Below, piece after piece: positions 1 through 8,044 of a DNA stretch of 64,000 nt. Origin of the DNA: Gammaproteobacteria bacterium (GTDB lineage: Bacteria > Pseudomonadota > Gammaproteobacteria > HTCC5015); assembly GCA_026004975.1 (NCBI GenBank), contig BPKE01000001.1:186001-250000 (forward strand). The letters run 5' to 3'. Numbering within the stretch: the first letter of the stretch is position 1; every line of letters begins with the position of its first letter. The position numbers and the translations under genes are program-made. The notes under the pieces are model-generated. The model searched no databases, was not told the origin of the DNA, and saw only the letters and a program-made list of their open reading frames with translations.

Positions 1-1139
1 GGCACAGAAAAGCGGCGCTGCTGGCGCTGCCGGCCTTGCTGCTGTTCTGCGCGCTGGGCCTCCCGCGCAACCACATCGACGAGGTGTTCGTCGATTACTT
101 CGGCCCCAGCTTCGAGGTGCGGCGCGCGAACGACTTCATCCTCGACAAGCTGACCGGCATCGCCACCCTGGAATACCAACTCGACAGCGGCCGCGAGGGC
201 GGCGTCGCCGACCCCGCTTACCTGCGGTCCGTCGACCGCTTCGCCGCCTGGCTGGAGCGGCAACCGGAGGTTCGTCACGTCAACGTCCTGACCGACGTGC
301 TCAAACGCATCAACCGGAACATGCACGGCGACGACGACGCCGAACACCGGCTGCCGCAACGCCGGGATCTGGCGGCCCAGTATCTGCTCGTGTACGAGCT
401 GTCCCTGCCCTACGGCCAGCGGCTGGACAACCAGCTCACGGCCGATCACCGCTCGATGCGGCTGGTGGCGACGCTGCACAAAGTCAGTTCGCAGACCTTG
501 CTGTCCCTGGTGCAGCGGGCGGATCGATGGCTGGCCGCCGAGAAGCCGGCGTTCCGCACCGGCCACGGGGTGAGCCCCGACGTCATGTTCGCGCACATCG
601 GCCAACGCAACAACACGGCGCTGCTCGGCGGCGCGCTGCTGGCGTTGCTCGGGGTGTCGCTGGTGCTGGTCGTCGCCTTGCGCTCGCTGCGGCTCGGCCT
701 GATCAGCCTCGTTCCCAATCTGCTGCCGGTGCTCACCGCCTTCGCCCTGTGGGGCTGGTTGTCGGGCCACGTGGGCCTGAGTCTGACGGTGGTCGGGGCG
801 ATGACCCTCGGCGTGGTCGTCGACGACACCATCCATTTGCTGGCGCGATATGCGGCCGCCCGGCGCGCCGGCGCCGCGGCGCGCGCGGCCATGCACGAGG
901 CCCTGCAAAAAAGCGCCACCGCGCTGCTCGGCACCACCGTGAGCCTGGTGCTCGGCTTCACCGCCCTGGCCTTCTCGGATTTCCGGCTCAATGCGGACAT
1001 GGGCGCGATGACCGCCCTGACACTGGCCTTGGCGCTGCTGATGGATTTGCTGCTGCTGCCGGCGCTGCTCTATGCGCTCGACGGCAAGGCGCCGGCGGCG
1101 GCCCCGGCGGACGTGGCCGCCGACCACGCCGGGCCGTGA
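1..1139 (+). CDS. RND/MMPL-family exporter, C-terminal part (cut by window start)
   Basis: The frame is open back to base 3, so this is the C-terminal half or so of an inner-membrane RND-superfamily exporter (MMPL type). After one membrane segment at the cut end comes a periplasmic domain of roughly 150 residues, then five hydrophobic segments. The fourth-from-last contains the motif GVVVDDTIHLLARY, typical of RND proteins, where paired acidic residues take part in proton coupling. Proteins of this kind are often encoded beside a LolA-like lipoprotein-sorting protein and an outer-membrane barrel, as here, which suggests lipid or hydrophobic-molecule export across the envelope. The substrate cannot be told from sequence. 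The gene ends 6 bases before the convergent LuxR gene. Confidence 0.85.
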   Translation, partial: HRKAALLALPALLLFCALGLPRNHIDEVFVDYFGPSFEVRRANDFILDKLTGIATLEYQLDSGREGGVADPAYLRSVDRFAAWLERQPEVRHVNVLTDVLKRINRNMHGDDDAEHRLPQRRDLAAQYLLVYELSLPYGQRLDNQLTADHRSMRLVATLHKVSSQTLLSLVQRADRWLAAEKPAFRTGHGVSPDVMFAHIGQRNNTALLGGALLALLGVSLVLVVALRSLRLGLISLVPNLLPVLTAFALWGWLSGHVGLSLTVVGAMTLGVVVDDTIHLLARYAAARRAGAAARAAMHEALQKSATALLGTTVSLVLGFTALAFSDFRLNADMGAMTALTLALALLMDLLLLPALLYALDGKAPAAAPADVAADHAGP

Positions 1140-1145
1140 CGGCCG

Positions 1146-1835
1146 TCAGGCGCGGCGTTCGATGGGCGGCGCGTTCAGCCAGCCGCGGGCGAGCGCGCTC
1201 CGCAGGGCCTGGACACGGTTCGAGGCGCCGAGCTTCCGGTAGAGCCGCGCCAGATGGTACTTCACCGTGTGTTCGCTGATATGCAGGATGCGCGCCATTT
1301 CCCAGACGGACTTGCCCTCGCTCAACCAGAGCAGGACTTCGCGCTCGCGCGCGGTGAGAACCGGCGCGTGGGTGCTGGCCGGCAAGACGCGGCGGAAGGC
1401 CGCATCCAGGTGGGGGGCCAGGCGCAACAGCAAAGCGCCGCCGTCGCGGGCGGCGGTGCCGGCGAAATACAAGGCCGTCCACCCCGCTTCGTGCCGCCGC
1501 CACAACAAGGCACCGGCGGTGCCGCAAGCCGGCCGCGGCAGAACGGCGGAGGCGCCGTGGACGGCGGCCGGCGGCGCGAACCGCCGGGCACGTTCGCTCA
1601 ACTCGCGCTCCGAGCAAGGCGCCCGGGCGCGCGGCGCATGCACCAGCCAGCGCACCGCCTTCGGCCTCGCCCGCTGGGCATCGCCCGCGAGATGCACCAC
1701 CGCCAACCAGTGATATTCGATCAAGCCGGCCAGCCGACCCAACACCGCCTCGAAACCCGGACGGTCGGTCACGGCCAGGCAGCGTTCGGCGAAGTCGAGC
1801 GCGGCATCGAGCTGGACGACGCTCGGTTCGAACAT
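1146..1835 (-). CDS. LuxR-family transcriptional regulator
   Basis: About 229 residues. The C-terminal 60 residues are a clear LuxR/NarL helix-turn-helix: LTAREREVLLWLSEGK, then HISEHTVKYHLARLYRKLG. The N-terminal 150 residues match no domain I recognise and lack the aspartates of a receiver domain; they may be a sensory or dimerisation region. I chose the ATG at 1835, which is preceded by an AGGAAA-like ribosome site. A GTG at 1862 would add nine residues. The gene lies between the exporter (convergent) and the LolA-like gene (divergent, 29 bases apart), so it is a plausible local regulator of this envelope module; that role is inference. Confidence 0.8.
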   Translation of the reverse strand: MFEPSVVQLDAALDFAERCLAVTDRPGFEAVLGRLAGLIEYHWLAVVHLAGDAQRARPKAVRWLVHAPRARAPCSERELSERARRFAPPAAVHGASAVLPRPACGTAGALLWRRHEAGWTALYFAGTAARDGGALLLRLAPHLDAAFRRVLPASTHAPVLTAREREVLLWLSEGKSVWEMARILHISEHTVKYHLARLYRKLGASNRVQALRSALARGWLNAPPIERRA

Positions 1836-1864
1836 GAGGGTTTCCTTTTCCCTGGAGAACACCC

Positions 1865-2704
1865 ATGACCATGATAACAGCCTCGAAACGGCGGCGTGAA
1901 CCGCGCGCCATGCTGCAGATCGCGATGCTGTTCTCGGCGCTGCAGGCCGGCGCCCCGGCGCCGGCGGCCGGCACCGCCCAGGAGGATCCGGCCAAGGCCG
2001 GCCGGGCGCTGGCCGAAGCGATCGACCGCCGCGACGACGGTTTCGGCGATTACCAGGCGCGCTTGCACATGGTGATCATCGAGGCGGACGGCGCGCGCCG
2101 CAGCCGCGACCTGCGTTACGCGCTGCTGGAAGGTCGGTCCGAAGGGGACCGCAGCCTGATCACCTTCCTCAGCCCGGCGGATGTGGAAGGCACCACTCTG
2201 CTGACCCACGCCCACAAAGACCGCGACGACGATCAATGGTTGTACCTACCGGCCTTGAAGCGCGTCAAACGCATCAGTTCCAGCAACCGCGCCGGCGCGT
2301 TCATGGGCAGCGCCTTCGCCTACGAAGACCTGGCCGGCCAGGACATCGACAAGTACCACTACCGGCTGCTGGGCGAAACCGAGCATGCCGGGCAACCCGC
2401 CTTCCTGCTCGAGCGGATCCCCGACTACTCCGGCACCGGCTACAGCCGGCAACGGCTCACCGTCGACAAGGCCGAGCTCAGGATTTTGTCGATCGAGTTT
2501 TTCAACCACCAGGGCGTGCACGAAAAGACGCTGACCATGGAAGGCTACCGCCTGCACACCGGCCGCCACTGGCGGGCCGACCGCATGCACATGGTCAACC
2601 ACCTCGACGGCCGCGCCACGATCCTGGAGTGGTCCGAACACCGCTTCGGAACCGGCCTGAGTGAATTCGACTTCGCCGTCGGCGCGCTGGGCCGCGACCG
2701 CTGA
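1865..2704 (+). CDS. LolA-like outer-membrane lipoprotein-sorting protein
   Basis: 279 residues with a hydrophobic N-terminal segment after a basic stretch, as in a signal peptide. The rest resembles the COG2834-type LolA-like family that accompanies RND/MMPL exporters. Visible family-like stretches include LITFLSPADVEGT, QWLYLPALKRVKRI, GSAFAYEDLAGQD and the late LEWSEHRFGTGLSEFDF. These proteins are periplasmic and have an open beta-sheet that can shield a lipid or acyl chain. TGGAGA just upstream supports the ATG at 1865. The outer-membrane barrel gene follows after 5 bases, so the two are probably cotranscribed. A role as shuttle between the exporter and the barrel is inference from context. 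Confidence 0.85.
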   Translation: MTMITASKRRREPRAMLQIAMLFSALQAGAPAPAAGTAQEDPAKAGRALAEAIDRRDDGFGDYQARLHMVIIEADGARRSRDLRYALLEGRSEGDRSLITFLSPADVEGTTLLTHAHKDRDDDQWLYLPALKRVKRISSSNRAGAFMGSAFAYEDLAGQDIDKYHYRLLGETEHAGQPAFLLERIPDYSGTGYSRQRLTVDKAELRILSIEFFNHQGVHEKTLTMEGYRLHTGRHWRADRMHMVNHLDGRATILEWSEHRFGTGLSEFDFAVGALGRDR

Positions 2705-2709
2705 CCGCG

Positions 2710-3894
2710 ATGGTGCCGCGCCTGATCGCAACGTTGCTCGGCGCCGCCTGCGCCGCCGCGGCGGCGGCCGACTTCGACGCCCGCCTCGACGCCGCCTGGC
2801 GGCACTACCCCGAGGCGCCCGCCGACCCGGTCCAGCACTCCGACCCCTGGTCGATCGAGGCGCGCGCGAGCTGGCGCGGCGGGGGCGAACGGCGCTGGGC
2901 GCTGAGCGCGGTGCTCTCCTGGGACCGCGCCGGCTCGGCGCTGTGGGCCGACCTGCCCGAGGCCCACTGGCAGATCGGGGGACGGCGCTGGTGGCTGCGG
3001 ATGGGCAGCGACACCGTGTTCTGGGGCGTGACCGAATCCCGGCACCTGGTGGACATCGTCAACCAGATCGACACCCGCCGTGACCTGTACGGCAACGTCC
3101 GGCTCGGCCAACCGATGTTGCGCTGGCGCGGGATCGGCCGCCGCGACACCGTGGACCTGCTGTTGCTGCCCTATTTCCGCGAACGCCGTTGGCCGGAACC
3201 CGAAGGCGGCCTGCGCCCGCAACCGGCGGTCGACGGGGGCGCGGCCCGCTTCGAGGCCGACGAGGGCCGGCGCCACCTCGACCTGGCCCTGCGCTGGCGC
3301 CGCAATGTCGGCGCGTTGGACTGGGCGCTGTCCGCCTTCCGCGGTACGGCCCGCGAGCCCGTCCTGAACCTTGCCCCGGACGGCCGACGCCTGCTGCCCT
3401 ACTACCCGCAAATCCGGCAACTCGGCCTGGAGCTGCAATACACGCGCGGCGCCTGGCTGTGGAAATTGGAGGCCCTCGAGCGCCACGGCGCCTTCGACCG
3501 CGACGGGCGGCGCCGACCGTACCGGGCGGCCGTGGCCGGCTTCGAATACACCGTCTTTTCCGCCCTGGGCGACGCCGACCTCGGCCTGCTGCTCGAACGC
3601 CTGTGGGACGAGCGCGGCGACGCCGCCGCCGACCCCTTCCAGGACGACTGGTTCGTCGCCCTGCGCTGGATCGGCAACGACCTCGACGACCAAAACGCCC
3701 TGCCCGGCCTCGTCTACGACCGCAACAGCGGCGAACGCGCCTGGCGCCTGGACTGGCGCCGCCGCCTGGGCGACCGTTGGACCGTGCACGTCGAAGGCGC
3801 GGCCTTCCGCCGCGTCGCGCCGGACGGGCCGCTGGGCTGGCTGCGGCGCGACGACCACATCGGGTTCGCCCTGCAACGCCACTTCGGCGGTTGA
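2710..3894 (+). CDS. Predicted outer-membrane beta-barrel protein of the RND/LolA-like module
   Basis: 394 residues. An Ala-rich signal peptide of about 20 residues (ATLLGAACAAAAAA) is followed by alternating hydrophobic/polar strands rich in Trp, Tyr and Arg, for example WALSAVLSW, RWWLRMGSDTVFWG and IGFALQRHFGG near the C-terminus. This pattern fits a transmembrane beta-barrel. The conserved-looking piece DTVFWGVTESRHLVDIVNQID recalls DUF1302-like proteins encoded with LolA-like and MMPL genes, though I cannot confirm the family. It lies 5 bases after the LolA-like gene and ends 7 bases before a convergent gene. Likely role: the outer-membrane part of the same transport system. Confidence 0.65.
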   Translation: MVPRLIATLLGAACAAAAAADFDARLDAAWRHYPEAPADPVQHSDPWSIEARASWRGGGERRWALSAVLSWDRAGSALWADLPEAHWQIGGRRWWLRMGSDTVFWGVTESRHLVDIVNQIDTRRDLYGNVRLGQPMLRWRGIGRRDTVDLLLLPYFRERRWPEPEGGLRPQPAVDGGAARFEADEGRRHLDLALRWRRNVGALDWALSAFRGTAREPVLNLAPDGRRLLPYYPQIRQLGLELQYTRGAWLWKLEALERHGAFDRDGRRRPYRAAVAGFEYTVFSALGDADLGLLLERLWDERGDAAADPFQDDWFVALRWIGNDLDDQNALPGLVYDRNSGERAWRLDWRRRLGDRWTVHVEGAAFRRVAPDGPLGWLRRDDHIGFALQRHFGG

Positions 3895-3901
3895 AGCCGG
3901 C

Positions 3902-4567
3902 TCAGTGGCCGTGATGCGCGACCCCGGCGGCGTCCGGATCGATCTCGAGCAGGCGCATGACGAAGGGGTCGCGCTCCATGTCGCCCAGGTCGGCATAATC
4001 GATGAGTCGATAAGCACCGGGGTCGGTAAACCGCCAGGGGGCGGCGGCCGCGGGGGTGTGCACGGCCAGCAACCGGGTGACCGCCTCGCCCTCGGCGATG
4101 CGCGCCGGCAGTTGCAAGGCCGGAATCCAGACGACCTCCTGTCCATCGCGGGCGTAGCGCCGGGCCGGCCAACGCGCGAAGCGCTCGGCCGGCTCGGGCG
4201 GCCCCAGCCGCTCGAGCCGCGCCGGGTCCACCACGCGGCCCAGTGCCCGCCAATCGGGCACGGCTTCGAGCAGGCGCAGATCCGCGGCGTCGTATTCGAT
4301 GCCGGCGCGCGCTTCGTGGTAAAGACGCAGATGGCGGATCCGACCGCCGCCTTCGAGCAGCCACAGTTCGGACACGCCGGGAACGCGTTCTTGAACCTCG
4401 ATACGCGCCGCGTCCCGCAACAGACGCCAGCGTCGCGCCGCTTGCTTGCCGAAGCGGGTTTCGAATTCGGCCGCGAGCGCCGGCGCATCCGCATCGGACG
4501 GCAGCGCAATCGAGGGCACCATGCAAGCGGCGGCCAGAAGCGAACCGATGAACGCCCATTTCCACAT
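3902..4567 (-). CDS. Hypothetical secreted protein
   Basis: 221 residues. The ATG at 4567 follows a strong AGGAGG eight bases upstream; a longer frame to 4666 would cross a 30-base palindrome and is unlikely. The N-terminus (KWAFIGSLLAAACMVPSIALP) is a signal peptide, possibly a lipoprotein because of the cysteine. The body is mixed alpha/beta with no motif I recognise and ends in a small His-rich tail (VAHHGH). It is downstream of the alkaline phosphatase gene on the same strand, with a 78-base gap holding the palindrome, so cotranscription is uncertain. No function is assigned. Confidence 0.6.
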   Translation of the reverse strand: MWKWAFIGSLLAAACMVPSIALPSDADAPALAAEFETRFGKQAARRWRLLRDAARIEVQERVPGVSELWLLEGGGRIRHLRLYHEARAGIEYDAADLRLLEAVPDWRALGRVVDPARLERLGPPEPAERFARWPARRYARDGQEVVWIPALQLPARIAEGEAVTRLLAVHTPAAAAPWRFTDPGAYRLIDYADLGDMERDPFVMRLLEIDPDAAGVAHHGH

Positions 4568-4596
4568 GCTGTCATCCTCCTGGAAGGCCACGTACA

Positions 4597-4626
4597 GCGC
4601 CGGCCCCGCCGCGGCGGGGCCGGCGC
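4597..4626. terminator. Perfect 30-base GC palindrome (terminator-like hairpin)
   Basis: Two 15-base arms, GCGCCGGCCCCGCCG and its exact reverse complement, abut with no spacer. It lies after the alkaline phosphatase stop (minus strand) and just before the ribosome site of the next minus-strand gene. There is no T-run, so it is either a hairpin that ends or tunes phosphatase transcription or a leader structure. Confidence 0.5.
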
Positions 4627-4644
4627 GCCTGCGATGATCCGGCC

Positions 4645-6273
4645 TCAACGGCGCGGGGCCGCCCAAGGCCCACGCGGGCCGTCGCCGCGGCCGCGCCGAT
4701 CGCCCCGTTCATGATCGAACCCCAGGGCCTTGGCCATCACGTGGTAGATCACGTGTTGTTCCTGGACCCCGTGGAAAAACTGTGCGCCGGGGCCGCGGGC
4801 GTAAATCGCCACGTCTTCGCCGGCATGGGTTTCCGACGAGAGGGGCACGGTCGCTTCCTGCAGGTAATTCGGATCGGTGGTGTCGATCTCGCTCAAATCC
4901 GGCCGCGGCAGGCCGCCGGGGTACGGGGCCGGCACGGCACGCTCGCCGATCGGATCGAACACGCGGCGCGTGAACTCGCCGGCGTAACCGGGTCCGTTCG
5001 CGTAGGACAAGGTGGTGTACGGCAGGCCGAAGGCGTCGCGCAGGACCTGCCCCTCGATGGCGGCCTTGCCCAGGATCGGGTTGCCGCGGCTCGGGTAACC
5101 GGCGATGGTGAACACGTGGCTGTGATCGGCCGTGACGATGATCAGGGTGTCGCGCGGATCGGTCAGGGCGACGGCCTTCTGCACGGCGTCGGACAGGGCG
5201 ATCGTGTCGACGAGCGCGCGGTAGGCGTTGCCGGCATGATGGGCGTGATCGATCCGCCCCGCTTCGACCATCAAGTAATAACCCTTGCGGTTGCGCTGCA
5301 GAATGCGCAGGGCCTTTTCGGTCATCTCCGCCAACGACGGTTCACCGGTGCCGTCGAGATCGCGGTCGGCCTCGTAGCGCATATGGGAAGGCTCGAACAG
5401 GCCGAGCAGGCGGCGCACCCGCCGCGGGTCGACCGCGTCGAATTGGGCTTGGTTCCAAACGTAGACCGAACCCGGACGAGCGGCCAGCCAGTCGCCGATC
5501 AGGTCACGGCCGTCGGCGCGACGACCGAAACGCCCGGGGTACTCGGGGTCTTCGCTGTCGCGCCCGTGGAAGCAACGGCGCCCCCCGCCGAGGACCACGT
5601 CCACGCCGTCACCGTGGGGAAACTCGACCAGCTGGCGCGCGATGTCCTTGACCGTGGCGCCGGCGGGCAGGTCGCTGTCGCATTCCCAGTCTCGGTTGCC
5701 GATGTGCGCATAGTTGACCGCAGGGGTGGCGTGGGTGATGCGCGCCGTGGTCACGATGCCGGTGGACAGGCCCCGCTTTTCGGCCTGCTCGAGGATCGTT
5801 TCGACGCTGTGCGCGGCGATCACGGCGGCGTCGGTTTCGCCGCGCTCCACGCCGGGCCCGACCGAGATGGCGCCGTCGTTGGTCTTGATGCCGGCCACCA
5901 TGGCGGTGGCGGTCGGCGCCGAGTCCGGCGTCTGCTGGTTGGCGCTGGCGGTCACGCTCAAGGCCAGGTGGGGGAAACGCTCGAAACTCAAGCGGTGGCT
6001 TTCGCCGTCGCGGCCCGCGAGCTGGCCGGCGAGGATGCGCGCGGCGGTGACCGTGGACACGCCCATACCGTCGCCGACGAACAGGATCACGTTTTTCGCC
6101 CGCCACCCCTGCGGGTGCAGGCGGGCGGCGCGGGCCACCGCGGCGCGGCCGCTTTCGAACCAGTACTCGGCCGTGTTGAACGCCGCCGGATCCGCCCCGG
6201 CCGTGGCGGCGGGCGGCAGCATGACGGCCGCCACGAGGGCGGCGCAACGAAGCATCGCAATGCCGTCTTTCAT
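4645..6273 (-). CDS. phoA: Alkaline phosphatase (PhoA family)
   Basis: 542 residues. A signal peptide (MLRCAALVAAVMLPPAATAG) sends it to the periplasm. The metal-binding core is visible: NVILFVGDGMG near residue 60, then TPDSAPTATAMVAG, where the Ser after Asp is the phosphorylated nucleophile (the E. coli box is DSAASAT). Further on are EAGRIDHAHHAGN and TADHSHVF with metal ligands, and SSETHAGEDVAIYARGP near the end with the last His ligand. It hydrolyses phosphomonoesters to release phosphate. The C-terminal 20 residues are Arg/Gly-rich and probably disordered. GGGAGG precedes the ATG. No clear Pho box was seen. Confidence 0.92.
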   Translation of the reverse strand: MKDGIAMLRCAALVAAVMLPPAATAGADPAAFNTAEYWFESGRAAVARAARLHPQGWRAKNVILFVGDGMGVSTVTAARILAGQLAGRDGESHRLSFERFPHLALSVTASANQQTPDSAPTATAMVAGIKTNDGAISVGPGVERGETDAAVIAAHSVETILEQAEKRGLSTGIVTTARITHATPAVNYAHIGNRDWECDSDLPAGATVKDIARQLVEFPHGDGVDVVLGGGRRCFHGRDSEDPEYPGRFGRRADGRDLIGDWLAARPGSVYVWNQAQFDAVDPRRVRRLLGLFEPSHMRYEADRDLDGTGEPSLAEMTEKALRILQRNRKGYYLMVEAGRIDHAHHAGNAYRALVDTIALSDAVQKAVALTDPRDTLIIVTADHSHVFTIAGYPSRGNPILGKAAIEGQVLRDAFGLPYTTLSYANGPGYAGEFTRRVFDPIGERAVPAPYPGGLPRPDLSEIDTTDPNYLQEATVPLSSETHAGEDVAIYARGPGAQFFHGVQEQHVIYHVMAKALGFDHERGDRRGRGDGPRGPWAAPRR

Positions 6274-6423
6274 CGTTTCAACCTCCCCTGCGCCCGCGGA
6301 CGATCCGCAGGCTTCGGGGGCAGCCTAGCGACCGCGCTTGACGGGACGGCCACGGACGCTTGACGGCGACGTGAAGGGAGGATGACGGCCGGGCCGCGGC
6401 CTGGACAGCGATCCTGGAAAGGA

Positions 6424-6500
6424 TGGCGCGCCCGGAAGGATTCGAACCTCCGACCACCTGGTTCGTAGCCAGGTACTCTATCCAACTGAGCTACGGGCGC
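6424..6500 (-). tRNA. tRNA-Arg (anticodon ACG)
   Basis: A 77-base cloverleaf with acceptor GCGCCCG/CGGGCGC, D-loop region AGCTCAGTTGGATAGAGT, anticodon stem CCTGG/CCAGG around loop CTACGAA (anticodon ACG, read as ICG after deamination), T-arm GGTTCGAATCC, discriminator G and encoded CCA. Confidence 0.96.
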
Positions 6501-6508
6501 GCAGGGGA

Positions 6509-6530
6509 CGCCGGGCGGACCCGCCCGGCG
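6509..6530. terminator. Ten-base-pair GC hairpin between the DUF3570 gene and tRNA-Arg
   Basis: CGCCGGGCGG and CCGCCCGGCG flank a two-base centre. It lies downstream of the DUF3570 stop and inside the short leader of tRNA-Arg. No T-run follows. It could be a weak terminator for the cassette or a tRNA leader structure. Confidence 0.4.
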
Positions 6531-6541
6531 GCAGGGCGCAA

Positions 6542-6570
6542 ATTATGCGCATCGCCCCGAGCCTTGTCAA
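6542..6570 (-). promoter_or_regulatory. Sigma-70 promoter of tRNA-Arg
   Basis: On the minus strand TTGACA (6565-6570), a 17-base spacer and CATAAT (6542-6547) stand about 42 bases before the tRNA. This is a near-consensus vegetative promoter in otherwise GC-rich DNA. Confidence 0.75.
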
Positions 6571-6583
6571 ACGGGGGCGAGGC

Positions 6584-7813
6584 TCAGAAAAAGCCCTTGC
6601 GGAAACTCATTTGCAGGAGGACGGCACGGGTCTGGTCGATCACCGCGTTCTCGGCCTGCCAGCCGATGCCCATCAAGCGGAAACGCACCTCGCCGTTCTC
6701 GCCCACCGGCTTGCCGAACTTGATGCCGACGGCGCCGCCCTGCACGTCGTCCAGGCGGTTGTCGGCGCTGGCGTAGTCGGGCAGGCGGCCGGCCTGGTAG
6801 TCCGCGACGGGGATGCTGCGCACGAAGAAATCGGCGGCGCTCTGCCGGTAGACGCGCAGCAGCGGTTCGACGTACTGCCCCCGCGCCAGACCGAAGCGGT
6901 AGGTCAGCTCCATGGTGTGGCTTTCGACGGCCCAGTCGTCGGTGTAATAGCGATAGGACAGGTGCATGGTCTGCGCCTGGCCGAAGCGCTGGATGAGTTC
7001 GGAATAGAAGACCTTGCGGCGGCGCTTCTCGGGGCGCTTCTCGTAGAGCCGGACGAACTCGACGTCGTCGCTGTTGGCGACGGAGACGACCTTGTACGGA
7101 TCGCTGTGGTACCCGTCCGATCCGTTCCACCACAGGTTGTTGACCCAGACCGTCCGCTTGCCCAGGACCGAGGTCAGGCCGGCGAGGAATTCGAAGGTGT
7201 TGCGCTCACCGCGTTCCAGGAAGCGCTGGTCGTTGACGTCGCTGAGCGGGGCGGGGGTCTGCCCGCCGGTCTGGGAGATCTGGTCGTGGGCGAAACCGAG
7301 CCCGAGGCTGAAGGTGTGCAGCTTGTCGGCGGTGTCCAGCAACCAGGTGTAGCTGCCGCCCATGGAGGTGTAGTCGCTCTCCACCGACACGCTGGCGCCG
7401 AACTGGCTGCGCCAGCGGCGGCTGTGCTCGCGCGTCCAGGCGACGTTGACCGCCAGGCGGTTGTCTTCGAACGGCGCGAGCGCGGTGGCCTGCCCGCCGG
7501 CGGTGAAGCCGCCGGCACCGGAGGTGCCGGTGACGCTGACGACGTTGGAGGTTTCCACGGCGCCGGTGGGGGTGGCGCCGGTCATGGTGTCGAACACCAC
7601 TTTCAGATCGACGTTGTCGCGCTCGGACAGGTTGCCGGCGACGTCGATGACGAATTTTTCCACCGCCACCCGGTCGTCCGCTTCCTTGTAGCTGAGGAAG
7701 GCGGCGTCGAACACCCACTCGTTGTCGATCGCCTCGGCGCCGGCCGCAGGGGCCAGAGCGCAGCCGGACAGCAGCCAGGCACCGGGTCGGGGGCGCCGCA
7801 GCAAGCCGCACAC
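6584..7813 (-). CDS. DUF3570 family outer-membrane beta-barrel protein
   Basis: About 409 residues from the GTG at 7813, which opens a signal peptide (LLSGCALAPAAGAEA) before IDNEWVFDAAFLSYKEADD. Amphipathic strands continue to the C-terminal LLQMSFRKGFF, ending in Phe as outer-membrane barrels do. The order thioredoxin, DUF4266 lipoprotein, DUF3570 protein on one strand is the known context of this family. The start is uncertain because no good ribosome site is visible. In the sequence as given, a lost base in a G-run makes the DUF4266 frame read straight into this gene. Function is unknown; context suggests an envelope thiol or redox-related role. Confidence 0.75.
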   Translation of the reverse strand: MCGLLRRPRPGAWLLSGCALAPAAGAEAIDNEWVFDAAFLSYKEADDRVAVEKFVIDVAGNLSERDNVDLKVVFDTMTGATPTGAVETSNVVSVTGTSGAGGFTAGGQATALAPFEDNRLAVNVAWTREHSRRWRSQFGASVSVESDYTSMGGSYTWLLDTADKLHTFSLGLGFAHDQISQTGGQTPAPLSDVNDQRFLERGERNTFEFLAGLTSVLGKRTVWVNNLWWNGSDGYHSDPYKVVSVANSDDVEFVRLYEKRPEKRRRKVFYSELIQRFGQAQTMHLSYRYYTDDWAVESHTMELTYRFGLARGQYVEPLLRVYRQSAADFFVRSIPVADYQAGRLPDYASADNRLDDVQGGAVGIKFGKPVGENGEVRFRLMGIGWQAENAVIDQTRAVLLQMSFRKGFF

Positions 7814-7832
7814 GGCGCGGCGCAGGCGCGCG

Positions 7833-8044
7833 CTAATTGCAGCCACAGCCGCCCCCCCGACGCCCCGGCCGCCGGTGGCGGCCTCTTTGCTGAAAAAGAC
7901 GTGCTCATTGACGTAATCGTCCATCGGATCGGCGGAGGGCTGCATCGCCGGCTCGGCCAGCACGCCGCGCTCCCAAGGCTTGACCGGGGCGCAGGCGGCG
8001 GTGCACAGCAGGAGCGAGACGGCGATGAGGCGCATCGTGGTCAT
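7833..8044 (-). pseudogene. DUF4266 small lipoprotein, frameshifted in a G-run
   Basis: The start (ATG at 8044) overlaps the thioredoxin stop. The N-terminus is a lipoprotein signal, LIAVSLLLCTAACAPVKPWER, with the lipidated Cys after TAA, followed by VNEHVFFSKEAATGGRGVGG. DUF4266 proteins end in a Gly/Cys tail. Here GCGCN and a stop (TAG at 7833-7835) are present one frame away, just past a run of seven G (minus strand, 7852-7858); eight G would restore ...VGGGGCGCN. As given, the frame instead runs on into the DUF3570 gene. A sequencing error in the homopolymer is the simplest explanation. The intact product would be about 70 residues. Confidence 0.75.
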
